Source: an uncultured Pontibacter sp.
GTDB lineage: Bacteria > Bacteroidota > Bacteroidia > Cytophagales > Hymenobacteraceae
DNA length: 64,000 nt
Direction of reading: 5' to 3'
Assembly: GCF_947492645.1 (NCBI RefSeq)
Contig: NZ_CANLMZ010000008.1
Span: forward strand, 434,001 to 498,000
Both the position numbers and the translations under genes were made by a program. Under the pieces are notes generated by a model. The model worked only from the letters and a program-made list of their open reading frames with translations, made no database searches and was not told where the DNA came from. Positions 37,018 through 45,867 of the stretch are shown in pieces (the stretch's first letter is position 1; each line of letters opens with the position of its first letter).

Positions 37018-40000
37018 ATGAAAAAAACCACTACAGCCCGTCCCACCGGTTTATCCATACAAAGAAAATTCACGACAGAGAAGCAGTCGCCTTACGAGCA
37101 GTTTAGCTACGAGCTCCGCTCCTCTACCATCAGAACACCAACCGGCGAGGTGGTAGCCGAGATAAAAGATGTGGAGGTACCTGCTGCCTGGTCGCAGATT
37201 GCGGCGGATATTCTGGCGCAGAAGTACCTGCGCAAAGCCGGCGTACCGCAACCAGACGGATGCACCGGCCCCGAAACATCTGTAAAACAGGTAGTGCACA
37301 GGCTGGCAAATTGCTGGAAAGTATGGGGAGAGGAGTATGATTACTTTAAAACGGAAGCCGATGCCCAAGCCTTTTACGACGAACTGGTATACATGCTGCT
37401 GGGCCAGTATGCAGCACCTAACTCGCCGCAATGGTTTAATACGGGTTTGCATGAGTCGTATGGCTTAAAAGGCAAAGCACAGGGGCACTACTACGTAAAC
37501 CCCGCCACCGGCAAAGTGCAGCAGTCGGAGTCGGCGTATGAGCGGCCGCAGCCACATGCCTGTTTTATACTTGCCGTGGAAGATGATTTGGTAAACCAGG
37601 GCGGTATTATGGATTTGTGGGTGCAGGAGGCGCGTATCTTTAAGTATGGCTCTGGCGTGGGCACCAACTTCTCGAACATACGCGGCAAAGACGAAGTGCT
37701 GGGCGGCGGAGGCACCTCATCGGGGTTGATGTCGTTCCTGAAGATAGGCGACCGATCGGCGGGCGCGATAAAATCCGGAGGCACCACGAGGCGAGCAGCC
37801 AAAATGGTTTGCCTCGACCTGGACCACCCCGAGATCAGGGAATTTATCAACTGGAAAAAAGACGAGGAAAAGAAAGTAGCAGCTCTGATTGCAGCCGGTT
37901 ATAGCGCAGATTACAACGGGGAAGCTTACCAAACGGTATCAGGCCAAAACTCAAACAACTCGGTGCGGGTGCCTAACAGCTTTTTTAAGGCGCTGCACCA
38001 AAACACCAATTGGCAACTGAAAGCACGTACCGACGGGAGAGCCCTAACATCAATACCGGCACAGGAGTTGTGGCAGGACATTGCAGACGCAGCCTGGGCT
38101 TGTGCCGACCCGGGCTTACAATTTGACACCACCATTAACGAGTGGCACACCTGCCCCGCCGAAGGGCCGATCAGGGCATCCAATCCCTGCTCCGAATACA
38201 TGTTCCTGGACAACACGGCCTGCAACCTTGCCTCGTTAAACCTGACAAAATTCTACGACACAGAAAAGCAGCGCTTTAACGTCACCGCTTACGAACACGC
38301 TTGCCGCCTCTGGACGATTGTGCTGGATATTTCGGTGCAGATGGCGCAGTTTCCTTCATCGGCCGTAGCGCAACGCTCTTACGACTACCGCACCATCGGC
38401 TTAGGGTATGCCAACCTGGGGGCTTTACTGATGATACAGGGTCTGCCATACGATAGTGAAGAAGCCAGAAGTATGGCCGCTGCCTTAACCGCTATTATGA
38501 CGGGGGCTGCTTACAAAACATCCGCAGAAATGGCGGCGGCATTAGGTGCTTTCCCAAAGTATGAACTTAATAAAGAGGCCATGCTAAGCGTGATTCGTAA
38601 CCACAGCTATGCTGCACAAAATACGCCGGAAAAGTATGATAGCCTGTCTATCAAACCAAAAGCCTTAGACCCTGCACATTGCCCGGACTACCTGCACCAG
38701 GCTGCCTGCCAGGCATGGGAGCAAGCTATAGAACTCGGCGAAAGGTATGGCTATCGCAATGCCCAGGCCTCTGTGATTGCCCCAACCGGCACCATCGGCT
38801 TGTTAATGGACTGCGACACCACCGGGGTAGAACCTGACTTTGCGCTTGTAAAGTATAAAAAGCTGTCCGGAGGAGGTTATTTCAAGATCATAAACCAATC
38901 TATACCTTTGGCGCTGCAAAAACTGGGATATACTCCGGAAGAGGTACAGGCCATTGTAAACTATGCCAAAGGCCATGCTACGCTGCACGGTTGCCCGCAC
39001 CTGAACCCAGACAAGCTACAGGCGTTTGGCTTTACGGATGAGGATATGGCTATACTTGAAAACGCGCTGCCTACTGCTTATGATCTAACGTCTTTATTCT
39101 CAGTTTATACACTAGGAGAAGCTTGTTTGCAACGATTAGGCATTACGGCTGCGCAGTATCAGCAACCAGCATTTAACTTACTCCGTGCGATTGGTTTCAC
39201 GGCCAAACAACTGGAAGAAGCAGGCGATTACGTGTGCGGTACCATGACCGTGGAAGGCGCACCTTACTTAAAACAGGAGCACTACGCTGTATTTGACTGT
39301 GCCAACCGCTGCGGCAGCAAAGGCAAACGTTTTATACCTGCCGACGGACACATTCACATGATGGCGGCAGTACAGCCTTTTATTTCGGGGGCCATCTCTA
39401 AAACCATTAACCTGCCAAACGAGACCACAGTTGCCGAAGTGGCGCGCTGCTACGAACTGTCCTGGGAACTAGGGCTAAAAGCCTGCTCGCTTTACCGCGA
39501 CGGAAGCAAGTTATCCCAGCCGCTTAGCTCTGGCAGCACTTCCGAAAAAGAGGAAACATCCCCTGAAAATAAAGTTGAAAGCACAACCGCAGAGCAGGTA
39601 CTACAGGCAGCCAAAGCCATACTTGCCGACGAAAACAACAAGGCCTTCCGGCAGCAATTAACCGCCATGGTAGATCGCCGCAAACTGCCAGACAAGCGCA
39701 ACGGCTTTACCCAGAAAGCAAAAATTGACGGCCACACAGTATATATCAGAACCGGCGAGTACGCCGATGGCGCGTTGGGCGAGGTATTTATAGATATGTA
39801 TAAAGAAGGTGCCTCTTTCCGATCTATACTTAATTGCTTCGCTATTTCCGTATCGCTGGGGTTGCAGTATGGCGTGCCTTTGGATGAGTTTGTAAACCGC
39901 TTCACTTTTACCCGCTTCGAGCCGGCTGGCCGTGTAGAGCATCCAAACATTAAATCAACTACCTCTGTTTTTGATTACCTTTTCAGGTTGCTGGGCTACG

Positions 40001-40296
40001 AGTACCTTGGCAGAACCGACCTGGTACATGTGCACCAGCAAGAGCCTGAGATCATAAAAAAGGAACCTGTTGCACCCGCTGCTGAGGAACCTGCTACTGA
40101 ACTTACTCCGTCGCCAAATGGTAGTATGTATAAGGTGGTAGCGCAAAGCCGGACGCTGCTGATGGAACAAACGCAGCAGGTACTGGCTAACATGATGGGC
40201 GATGCTCCGATCTGCAACGTCTGCGGCCACATTACTATACGCTCCGGCACCTGCTACAAATGCCTGAACTGCGGCAATAGCCTGGGCTGTAGTTAA
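37018..40296 (+). CDS. nrdJ: Vitamin B12-dependent (class II) ribonucleotide reductase
   Basis: Reduces ribonucleotides to deoxyribonucleotides with adenosylcobalamin, independent of oxygen. The chosen ATG at 37018 gives about 1092 residues; an in-frame GTG at 37006 is less likely. The core has SSTIRTP, PNSPQWFNTG, GSGVGTNFS, NPCSEYMFLDNTACNLASLN with the radical-site cysteine, and APTGTIGLLMDCDTTGVEPD. The C-terminus ends in a zinc-ribbon-like CNVCGH...CYKCLNCG. Pairing with ric suggests use under microaerobic or NO conditions. No cobalamin riboswitch is visible upstream. Confidence 0.95.
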   Translation: MKKTTTARPTGLSIQRKFTTEKQSPYEQFSYELRSSTIRTPTGEVVAEIKDVEVPAAWSQIAADILAQKYLRKAGVPQPDGCTGPETSVKQVVHRLANCWKVWGEEYDYFKTEADAQAFYDELVYMLLGQYAAPNSPQWFNTGLHESYGLKGKAQGHYYVNPATGKVQQSESAYERPQPHACFILAVEDDLVNQGGIMDLWVQEARIFKYGSGVGTNFSNIRGKDEVLGGGGTSSGLMSFLKIGDRSAGAIKSGGTTRRAAKMVCLDLDHPEIREFINWKKDEEKKVAALIAAGYSADYNGEAYQTVSGQNSNNSVRVPNSFFKALHQNTNWQLKARTDGRALTSIPAQELWQDIADAAWACADPGLQFDTTINEWHTCPAEGPIRASNPCSEYMFLDNTACNLASLNLTKFYDTEKQRFNVTAYEHACRLWTIVLDISVQMAQFPSSAVAQRSYDYRTIGLGYANLGALLMIQGLPYDSEEARSMAAALTAIMTGAAYKTSAEMAAALGAFPKYELNKEAMLSVIRNHSYAAQNTPEKYDSLSIKPKALDPAHCPDYLHQAACQAWEQAIELGERYGYRNAQASVIAPTGTIGLLMDCDTTGVEPDFALVKYKKLSGGGYFKIINQSIPLALQKLGYTPEEVQAIVNYAKGHATLHGCPHLNPDKLQAFGFTDEDMAILENALPTAYDLTSLFSVYTLGEACLQRLGITAAQYQQPAFNLLRAIGFTAKQLEEAGDYVCGTMTVEGAPYLKQEHYAVFDCANRCGSKGKRFIPADGHIHMMAAVQPFISGAISKTINLPNETTVAEVARCYELSWELGLKACSLYRDGSKLSQPLSSGSTSEKEETSPENKVESTTAEQVLQAAKAILADENNKAFRQQLTAMVDRRKLPDKRNGFTQKAKIDGHTVYIRTGEYADGALGEVFIDMYKEGASFRSILNCFAISVSLGLQYGVPLDEFVNRFTFTRFEPAGRVEHPNIKSTTSVFDYLFRLLGYEYLGRTDLVHVHQQEPEIIKKEPVAPAAEEPATELTPSPNGSMYKVVAQSRTLLMEQTQQVLANMMGDAPICNVCGHITIRSGTCYKCLNCGNSLGCS

Positions 40297-40335
40297 GGCC
40301 GCAGATGAATTGGGGTTGAATTGATTAGTTTACAG

Positions 40336-40540
40336 CTCCGTCCCCTGCCCTCTTCTAGGGAGGGGAATTTTACTTACTGCTTTAACCGCTATCACCCCCG
40401 TTAAAGCCTTCCTTTTTCGTCATCCTGTAAGGATCTTGGTTGAAGGGAGGTTAAGCATAAACCACAGAGCTTATACTTAAGCTTTCGTAATACCAGAATT
40501 ACCCGCCTTAGACAAGAAGGGGCCAGGGGGTGGACCCGGA
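40336..40540. repeat. MITE-like dispersed repeat, copy 2
   Basis: A more diverged relative of the element at 30.7 kb. It keeps the interior blocks GTCATCCTGTAAGGATCTTG and GAAGGGAGGTTAAGCA in the same order and spacing, and GC-rich ends that still look inverted (TCCCCTGCCCTCTTCTAGGG left, GCCTTAGACAAGAAGGGGCC right). It lies between nrdJ and the hemoglobin gene. No ORF inside. Confidence 0.75.
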
Positions 40541-40600
40541 GCTACTGACTTATTCTTTATTAACCCTAATTGACTTACACAAAAAGCGTAAACTTGTACC

Positions 40601-40996
40601 ATGACACAAAACAGAGAGATCATACATTTAGACGACATCAAGCAGCTTGTTGATACTTTTTACACAAGAGTAAGAGCAGACGAGTTGTTGGGGCCGGTTT
40701 TTGAAGAGCGGATACAGGAGAACTGGGCCAGGCACCTGGATATTATGTACCGCTTCTGGCAAACTGTATTGTTAGGAGAGTTAACTTACCAGGGCAGCCC
40801 GGGCAGCAAGCACATTACTTTACCTGTAGACGAAGCGCATTTTGAAAGGTGGCTGCATATTTTCTACCAAACCATAGACGAATTGTTTACCGGCGAAAAA
40901 GCAGCCGAAGCAAAATGGCGGGCAGAGCGAATGGCCGAAATGTTCCACTCTAAAATTGAGTACTACAAAAAAAACAAAAACAGGACAATACTGTAG
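40601..40996 (+). CDS. Group III truncated hemoglobin
   Basis: A 131-residue 2-on-2 globin. The group III pattern is seen: the B-helix LVDTFYTRVRADELLGPVF with its Tyr, the E-helix region MYRFWQTVLLGELTYQGSPG, and HITLPVDEAHFERWLHIF with the proximal histidine and conserved Trp. Group III globins bind O2 or NO and are linked to nitrosative protection and low-oxygen life. Convergent with the oxidase-like membrane protein. Confidence 0.9.
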   Translation: MTQNREIIHLDDIKQLVDTFYTRVRADELLGPVFEERIQENWARHLDIMYRFWQTVLLGELTYQGSPGSKHITLPVDEAHFERWLHIFYQTIDELFTGEKAAEAKWRAERMAEMFHSKIEYYKKNKNRTIL

Positions 40997-41018
40997 CTGC
41001 TGCGAGGCAAGGTTAAAT

Positions 41019-42317
41019 TTATTTAGAAGCAGAACTTCTGCTCTTAACGGGGCGCTGCCGCATTTTAGAAACATCAAGAGCATGATATCTTACCTGCGGC
41101 ACAAAAAATAGCAAGATTCCCAGCGGTAAAAGTATACTTACTCCGAACAGCAGCTCATTGTAGTTTGGTATTGCGCCAACACTTGCCCAGAACAAGATGC
41201 CCTGCAGAAACAGCAACGCTTCGCTGGAGACAAAGCCAAGTATAAACAGGCCTATCCCCCACCTGCTCATAGTACTTTTAAAGCTTAGCCAACCCCGCTG
41301 CGCAAAAAAGGCAAGTATAAAAAAGCTCACAAACCCGATAAGCACCAGGTGCAGATACCCGATAATGAAGAAGCGCAACCTGTAAGCCAGATCAGCCATG
41401 TATGGGAAAGTAGTAGAGAACTGCATCAGCGTTTTAAGTATAAAAGCCAGCGTTGCCAACAGAAGTATACTTCGGCTCCAGTTACCAAACAAAGTATACA
41501 CCTGCCTGCGTAAAGGCCATAAGATAGCCGCCAGTAATACAAGTGCCCCTACCTGCGCCAAGGCTGCCAGCCCCCCAAGCCAGTAAACCCACGCATCAGG
41601 CTTTATCCAGAGCACAGACAACAGGTAAGCAGGCAGGCAAGCCCAGCACATCACCTTAAAAAACAACTGCCCATACTTTAGGCTAAAGCTGATGTTATGA
41701 TGCTCCAGCAACCAGAAAACCAACCCTAGTACCCCAAAAGTAAACCAACCGTTGTACTGGAAATGCAGGTAAAAATAGATGGCGTTATAGTATAACTGTC
41801 CACCGCTGTGCCCCAGCGCCATGATAGGCCCCATTGCCCAGGGACCAAAAGAGGAAAGCACCAGAAAGAACAGCGCTCCCTTCACAAACTGAAAAGACAA
41901 GCGGTGTTTTCCCTGGCTCAATTTTGCTTGCCTGGCATCTTTTAAAAAACGGTAAACAAACCAGTAGCTAAATAAAATATGCAGAGTAGAGAATGTGATG
42001 GAAACGGCTGCATAGCCCTGCACCGGAAAACTCAGCAACATTCCCAGTACCGCCCCCTGCGATAGCCAGAACTGCCATGCATAGGTCTTCTTGTCCTGTA
42101 AGCCAGGGGGTAAAAAAGCGACTAGTAAGGAGACAAATAAGGCAGGGTATAGCCATCCCAACAGCGCCACATGCGAGTGTGCATGCAACAGGTATTTGTA
42201 ATTTATACCTGCCACCGGCGACACAAACATCCAACGCAGCAAAAGCCCCAGCAGCGCTACTACAACCAAATTGAGTAGCGCCACCAGCAACCAGTTTCTT
42301 TTTGCGTTGATATCCAA
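41019..42317 (-). CDS. Second polytopic heme-copper-oxidase-like membrane protein
   Basis: A 432-residue protein with about 12 hydrophobic segments and the motif YLLHAHSHVALLGWLYPALF near the N-terminus, where histidines would lie at the membrane face. It resembles in layout the membrane protein at 33.1 kb but is not close to it. As there, the oxidase copper-B motif is not seen. It lies 33 bp downstream of the thioredoxin-like gene, and the pair would be driven by a promoter with a CRP/FNR-like site. Function unknown; a link to NO or low-oxygen respiration is inferred from context. Confidence 0.65.
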   Translation of the reverse strand: MDINAKRNWLLVALLNLVVVALLGLLLRWMFVSPVAGINYKYLLHAHSHVALLGWLYPALFVSLLVAFLPPGLQDKKTYAWQFWLSQGAVLGMLLSFPVQGYAAVSITFSTLHILFSYWFVYRFLKDARQAKLSQGKHRLSFQFVKGALFFLVLSSFGPWAMGPIMALGHSGGQLYYNAIYFYLHFQYNGWFTFGVLGLVFWLLEHHNISFSLKYGQLFFKVMCWACLPAYLLSVLWIKPDAWVYWLGGLAALAQVGALVLLAAILWPLRRQVYTLFGNWSRSILLLATLAFILKTLMQFSTTFPYMADLAYRLRFFIIGYLHLVLIGFVSFFILAFFAQRGWLSFKSTMSRWGIGLFILGFVSSEALLFLQGILFWASVGAIPNYNELLFGVSILLPLGILLFFVPQVRYHALDVSKMRQRPVKSRSSASK

Positions 42318-42350
42318 AGTATAAGCCGGTACTAAAGTATAAAAGTCGGG

Positions 42351-42983
42351 TTAAACCGCTGCTGCAGTTTTAGCCAATGCTTCTTGTACTAGTTCCAGCA
42401 GGTCTTGTTGCAAAGCCTGGCTGCGGTCTTTAGCATACCACAGTTGCACCTGCTGTACCAGCTCGTCGTGGCTGATGGCAGGGTTTGCAGCCTTAAGCGC
42501 CACAACCTGCTCCTGGATGGCTTTAGGGCGTGATCCCCAGGTAAATAAACGCTCTCCTGTTTCTGCATCCACACAAATTAACTTAGGAATAGAACGGCTG
42601 CCGTTGCTTAGACAGGTGTTCATCAACCCAGGGTTTTCATCGCGAAGCAAAACAGTTAGCTCAACAGCAGGAACCTCTTCGGCAATAGCTGCCATAGCCG
42701 GAAGCAGTTGCGCACCGTCGCCGCACCAGGCCTCTACCAAAACCAGCCACTTCCAGTTTACCTGGTTTTGCACTAGTAATGCCTTTAGTTCAGGTTGTAT
42801 GATAAACTGTTTCTCCACGCGCTTCATCCGCTGCAGGTTCAGCTTTGTAAAAGCAATCTTCTGCGCTGTCTGTTCATCACCAGAGGTTTTTTCTTGCGCT
42901 ACCAGCTCCTCTACCAGTTTTTTGTAGGCTTCGTAGGTAAGCGGGTTCACTAATTCCGGGCTATTCTCAATCAAGGTATTCAT
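42351..42983 (-). CDS. Thioredoxin-fold protein with WCGD motif
   Basis: A 210-residue cytoplasmic protein with a thioredoxin-like domain in the second half. The active-site position reads VEAWCGDGAQLLPAM, so the second cysteine of CxxC is an aspartate-glycine stretch instead, and the cis-proline is kept in RSIPKLI. With a single cysteine it may form mixed disulfides rather than act as a full reductase. First gene of a two-gene operon with the oxidase-like protein. Confidence 0.82.
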   Translation of the reverse strand: MNTLIENSPELVNPLTYEAYKKLVEELVAQEKTSGDEQTAQKIAFTKLNLQRMKRVEKQFIIQPELKALLVQNQVNWKWLVLVEAWCGDGAQLLPAMAAIAEEVPAVELTVLLRDENPGLMNTCLSNGSRSIPKLICVDAETGERLFTWGSRPKAIQEQVVALKAANPAISHDELVQQVQLWYAKDRSQALQQDLLELVQEALAKTAAAV

Positions 42984-43001
42984 ATTTCATACTTGTATAT
43001 A

Positions 43002-43009
43002 CAAATTTA
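43002..43009 (-). promoter_or_regulatory. -7 promoter box of the thioredoxin-like gene
   Basis: On the minus strand TAAATTTG matches TAnnTTTG. Its centre is 33 bp from the palindrome at 43032-43045. A perfect palindrome TTGTATATACAA (42993-43004) overlaps it. Confidence 0.55.
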
Positions 43010-43031
43010 ACGCAGTCTACTGCACCATAAA

Positions 43032-43045
43032 ATGACAGATGTCAT
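43032..43045. promoter_or_regulatory. CRP/FNR-type operator before the thioredoxin-like gene
   Basis: ATGACAGATGTCAT is a perfect 14-bp inverted repeat with the TGAY-N4-RTCA core also seen at 36.9 and 59.3 kb. It is 33 bp from the -7 box on the minus side. On the plus side TACCTTGT (43090-43097) is centred 55 bp away but matches the -7 box only in 4 of 6 positions. Confidence 0.6.
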
Positions 43046-43188
43046 ATATAGTGCTGACGCTACTCATTTAGCAGGTTTTGCGCTTGCTGTACCTTGTGCA
43101 CACTTTAAAGGCTTTGCTCCTGCTGCTCCTTTTTCAGGCGAAGCTTCCAGAAACAGTTTCTAAAACATTTAAGTAACACACAAGCCAA

Positions 43189-45000
43189 ATGCCACAAGCT
43201 ACAACGCACACCTTCCACATACCCGTTATGGGTCTCTCCTTCTCCATCGATTCGCCGCTTAAAGTAGCGCGCTTCGGAATATCCTCTGTTGTATCGCTTA
43301 GCGACGATAGCCTGCTGGAGCAAATGCGACAGCATTATAGCCAGGTTTATAGCAAAACATTTAGCCCGATACCGGAGAAGGAAGAAGATTACCGTGCCAA
43401 GCGCGTAACAGCATACTTAAACTTGCTGGATGAGTTGGTAAAGCAGCAAATGGCCGAGGTGCAGCAACAGGACTTTACACCGGAATCTGACCTGACGAAA
43501 TACTTTGAAATGCTCCCGGAGCAGTCGCTGCTGCGGGAAAAGTACCTGGAGATGAAAGAGACAGCAGATCCTTTCTGGAAACAGCACCTGCAGGAAGAAT
43601 TGTGCAATGCCATGGTGCCCGGAAGTATAGACGTGAACATCATGACCAAACTGGACAGGACCAACTACACCAAAAGCGGTGAGGCGCTGCCACAGGAATA
43701 CGCTGATGCCCTGGCTGCCTTGCGTGGCTTTGCCAACAGCACCGTACGCTCGTCGGTTGTTTTCTCGGCTGGCATGAACATGCGCTTGTACAGCTACCTG
43801 GAAAACTTCCCGTGCTTTTACCCTAATGCAACCGGCTTGTTTAATAAGAAAGTTACCATAAAAGTAAGCGACTACCGCTCTGCTATGGTGCAGGGTAAGA
43901 TATTGGCAAAAAAAGGAATCTGGGTGTCGGAGTTCCGGATTGAGTCTGGCTTGAACTGCGGTGGGCACGCCTTTGCCACCGACGGGTATTTGATAGGCCC
44001 GATACTGGAAGAATTTAAGCAGAACCGTGAGGCCTTGCGTCTCGAACTTTATACTTTGTTTAGTACAGCACTTGCTGCCAAAGGGGTACCGGTTCCGGTG
44101 CAGGCGCCGGAACAAAGGCTTACCGTGCAAGGTGGTATCGGTACCGCAGAAGAGCATAATTTTTTGCTGGAGCACTATGGCGCTGACGCTACCGGTTGGG
44201 GCACACCGTTTTTACTTGTGCCTGAAGCCACAACAGTAGATGAGCCAACACTACAGCAACTGGCCGCAGCCAAAGCCGAGGATTTATACTTGAGCCCTAT
44301 TTCGCCGCTAGGTGTTCCGTTTAACTCGCTGCGCAACACATCCAATGAGCTCCTAAAAAAGGAACGTGCCGATAAAGGCAAGCCGGGTAGCCCATGCATC
44401 AAAAAGCACCTGGTATCAAACACAGAGTTTACAGATGAGCCCATTTGCACAGCATCCCGCAAATACCAGCGCCGCAAGCTGGAGCAACTGCAGGCACAGC
44501 AACTCGACACCATCACATACTTTGCCGAGGAAGCTAAAATACTCGCAAAAGAGTGTTTGTGCGAAGGTTTAGCCAACTCAGCGGTACAGCTCTACAACAT
44601 CAGCAAAAAGGCGGCCACCAAAGCAATCTCTATCTGCCCTGGCCCTAACCTTGCCTACTTTTCGGGTGTGTTTAAACTGCAGGAGATGGTAGACCATATT
44701 TACGGACGCTTTAACGCCCTGAACAATACGTACCGCCCGCACATGTTTGTGAACGAGCTGAAAATGTACATTGATTACTGGAAGAAAAAGAAGGAGGAAC
44801 AACTCGATACTTTAACGGATAAGCAGTACAAATACCTGCAGAATTTCTGGGATAACCTGCAGGAGGGCATACAATACTATAAAAAGCAACTGCCTGCCAT
44901 TTTTAAGGATGAGCTGGAGCGCCAGGTGATCATGCTCGATGAACTGCTGGAGGCCGAAGACCAATTGATGCTGGCAAGACTACAGAAAGCAGTTGTATAA
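43189..45000 (+). CDS. Cysteine-rich conserved protein, possible FMN-type TIM barrel
   Basis: A 603-residue protein I cannot name. The central part has features of phosphate-binding TIM barrels: the strand-loop VQGGIGTAEEHNFLL and GADATGWGTPFLLVPEA, like flavin-dependent dehydrogenases. GLNCGGHAFATDG lies before it. A later part carries spaced cysteines (SPCIKKHL, EPICTASRKYQ, ECLCEGLAN, ICPGPN) that could hold an iron-sulfur cluster. There is no signal peptide. It is immediately upstream of the queD-like gene (3-bp gap). A redox enzyme with flavin and a cluster is an inference from these patterns only. Confidence 0.55.
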   Translation: MPQATTHTFHIPVMGLSFSIDSPLKVARFGISSVVSLSDDSLLEQMRQHYSQVYSKTFSPIPEKEEDYRAKRVTAYLNLLDELVKQQMAEVQQQDFTPESDLTKYFEMLPEQSLLREKYLEMKETADPFWKQHLQEELCNAMVPGSIDVNIMTKLDRTNYTKSGEALPQEYADALAALRGFANSTVRSSVVFSAGMNMRLYSYLENFPCFYPNATGLFNKKVTIKVSDYRSAMVQGKILAKKGIWVSEFRIESGLNCGGHAFATDGYLIGPILEEFKQNREALRLELYTLFSTALAAKGVPVPVQAPEQRLTVQGGIGTAEEHNFLLEHYGADATGWGTPFLLVPEATTVDEPTLQQLAAAKAEDLYLSPISPLGVPFNSLRNTSNELLKKERADKGKPGSPCIKKHLVSNTEFTDEPICTASRKYQRRKLEQLQAQQLDTITYFAEEAKILAKECLCEGLANSAVQLYNISKKAATKAISICPGPNLAYFSGVFKLQEMVDHIYGRFNALNNTYRPHMFVNELKMYIDYWKKKKEEQLDTLTDKQYKYLQNFWDNLQEGIQYYKKQLPAIFKDELERQVIMLDELLEAEDQLMLARLQKAVV

Positions 45001-45003
45001 GCA

Positions 45004-45461
45004 ATGACTAAATAAGGCTAACCCGGCTGTTTACGTTTGAGGCGGCCCATGCCCTGCAAGGCTACGACGGGGCCTGCCGGAACATACACGGGCACTCGTA
45101 CAGGCTGCAGGTAACTATAATCGGAGAGCCCCTGGCAGAAGAAGCACACCCGAAAAATGGCATGGTCCTGGACTTTGGTGATTTAAAGCAACTGGTGCAG
45201 AAAGTTATACTTGATGAAGTGGACCATTCGCTTTTTTTACGCGCTGATAGTGCACCGGAACTGATAAGTACATTGCACAAACTAAACCATAAACTGCTGC
45301 TGACGCCTTACCAGCCTACGTGCGAAAACATGCTCCTGGATTTTAAAGCAAGACTGCGACATGTGTTGCCTGAAAAAGTTGGTTTGCACAGCCTAAAGCT
45401 TTGGGAAACGCAGCACTCGTTTGCGGAATGGTATGCTTCGGATGAGGCGGATGCATTGTGA
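45004..45461 (+). CDS. queD: 6-pyruvoyl/6-carboxytetrahydropterin synthase-like protein with apparent frameshift at codon 4
   Basis: The family motifs are all present in one frame from 45012: LFTFEAAHAL, GACRNIHGHSYRLQV (zinc histidines and catalytic Cys) and DEVDHSLFL. No ATG, GTG or TTG opens that frame upstream of 45162. The ATG at 45004 reads ATG ACT AAA TAA; one extra A in the AAA run would give M-T-K-I-R-L-T-R-L-F and join the frame perfectly. So either a base is missing (mutation or sequencing error) or an ATA start is used. The enzyme makes carboxytetrahydropterin for queuosine or a related pterin. Confidence 0.8.
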
Positions 45462-45559
45462 CATACTTTGCGTAAAGTACGGTACAATGCCCTGGCGGCA
45501 TTTCTTGTAACTTACTCAGGTTTAGCTCGTTTTTTATAATTCAATAATGCGCTTCAACT

Positions 45560-45799
45560 ATGAAAAAGTTACTTGTCATACTTCTCGGGGTTTTTGCATT
45601 TGCCTGCGGTGACAACACCAATACCGAACGAGAGCCTAACGCAACTGAAAGCGATGCCACCGTATCGGATGAAGTGGAGATTGGATCTGGTTCGCAAAGA
45701 AACCCGCAGCTAGAATTTGAATCAGACTCGAATGAAGTCTTTGATGTAGATACTGTTACCACAACAGAATCTCTTAAAAAAGGGCAGGAAGGATTTTAA
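45560..45799 (+). CDS. Small acidic lipoprotein, unknown function
   Basis: A 79-residue protein with a lipoprotein signal (MKKLLVILLGVFAFACGD) and a very acidic, low-complexity remainder rich in Asp, Glu, Thr and Ser. No domain is recognised. It stands alone and ends just before a strong two-way terminator. Confidence 0.65.
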   Translation: MKKLLVILLGVFAFACGDNTNTEREPNATESDATVSDEVEIGSGSQRNPQLEFESDSNEVFDVDTVTTTESLKKGQEGF

Positions 45800-45804
45800 A
45801 CTAG

Positions 45805-45846
45805 CAGCGTGAGCGCAAAAGGTATTTTTTGCGCTCACGCTGTTTT
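45805..45846. terminator. Bidirectional terminator at the end of nos cluster I
   Basis: CAGCGTGAGCGCAAAA (45805-45820) pairs with TTTTGCGCTCACGCTG (45827-45842), followed by TTTT. It serves the small lipoprotein gene on the plus strand and nosY of cluster I on the minus strand. Confidence 0.9.
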
Positions 45847-45867
45847 AACTCACCTGCCATACGGCAA

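Noticed and set aside
42993-43004. TTGTATATACAA as a separate regulator site
   Set aside because: It overlaps the -7 box and AT-rich promoter sequence, where short palindromes of this kind arise easily; I kept it only as a note under the promoter.
45162-45461. A short 99-residue queD-like gene starting at ATG 45162
   Set aside because: The zinc-binding and catalytic motifs lie upstream of this ATG in the same frame, so a protein beginning here would lack the active site.
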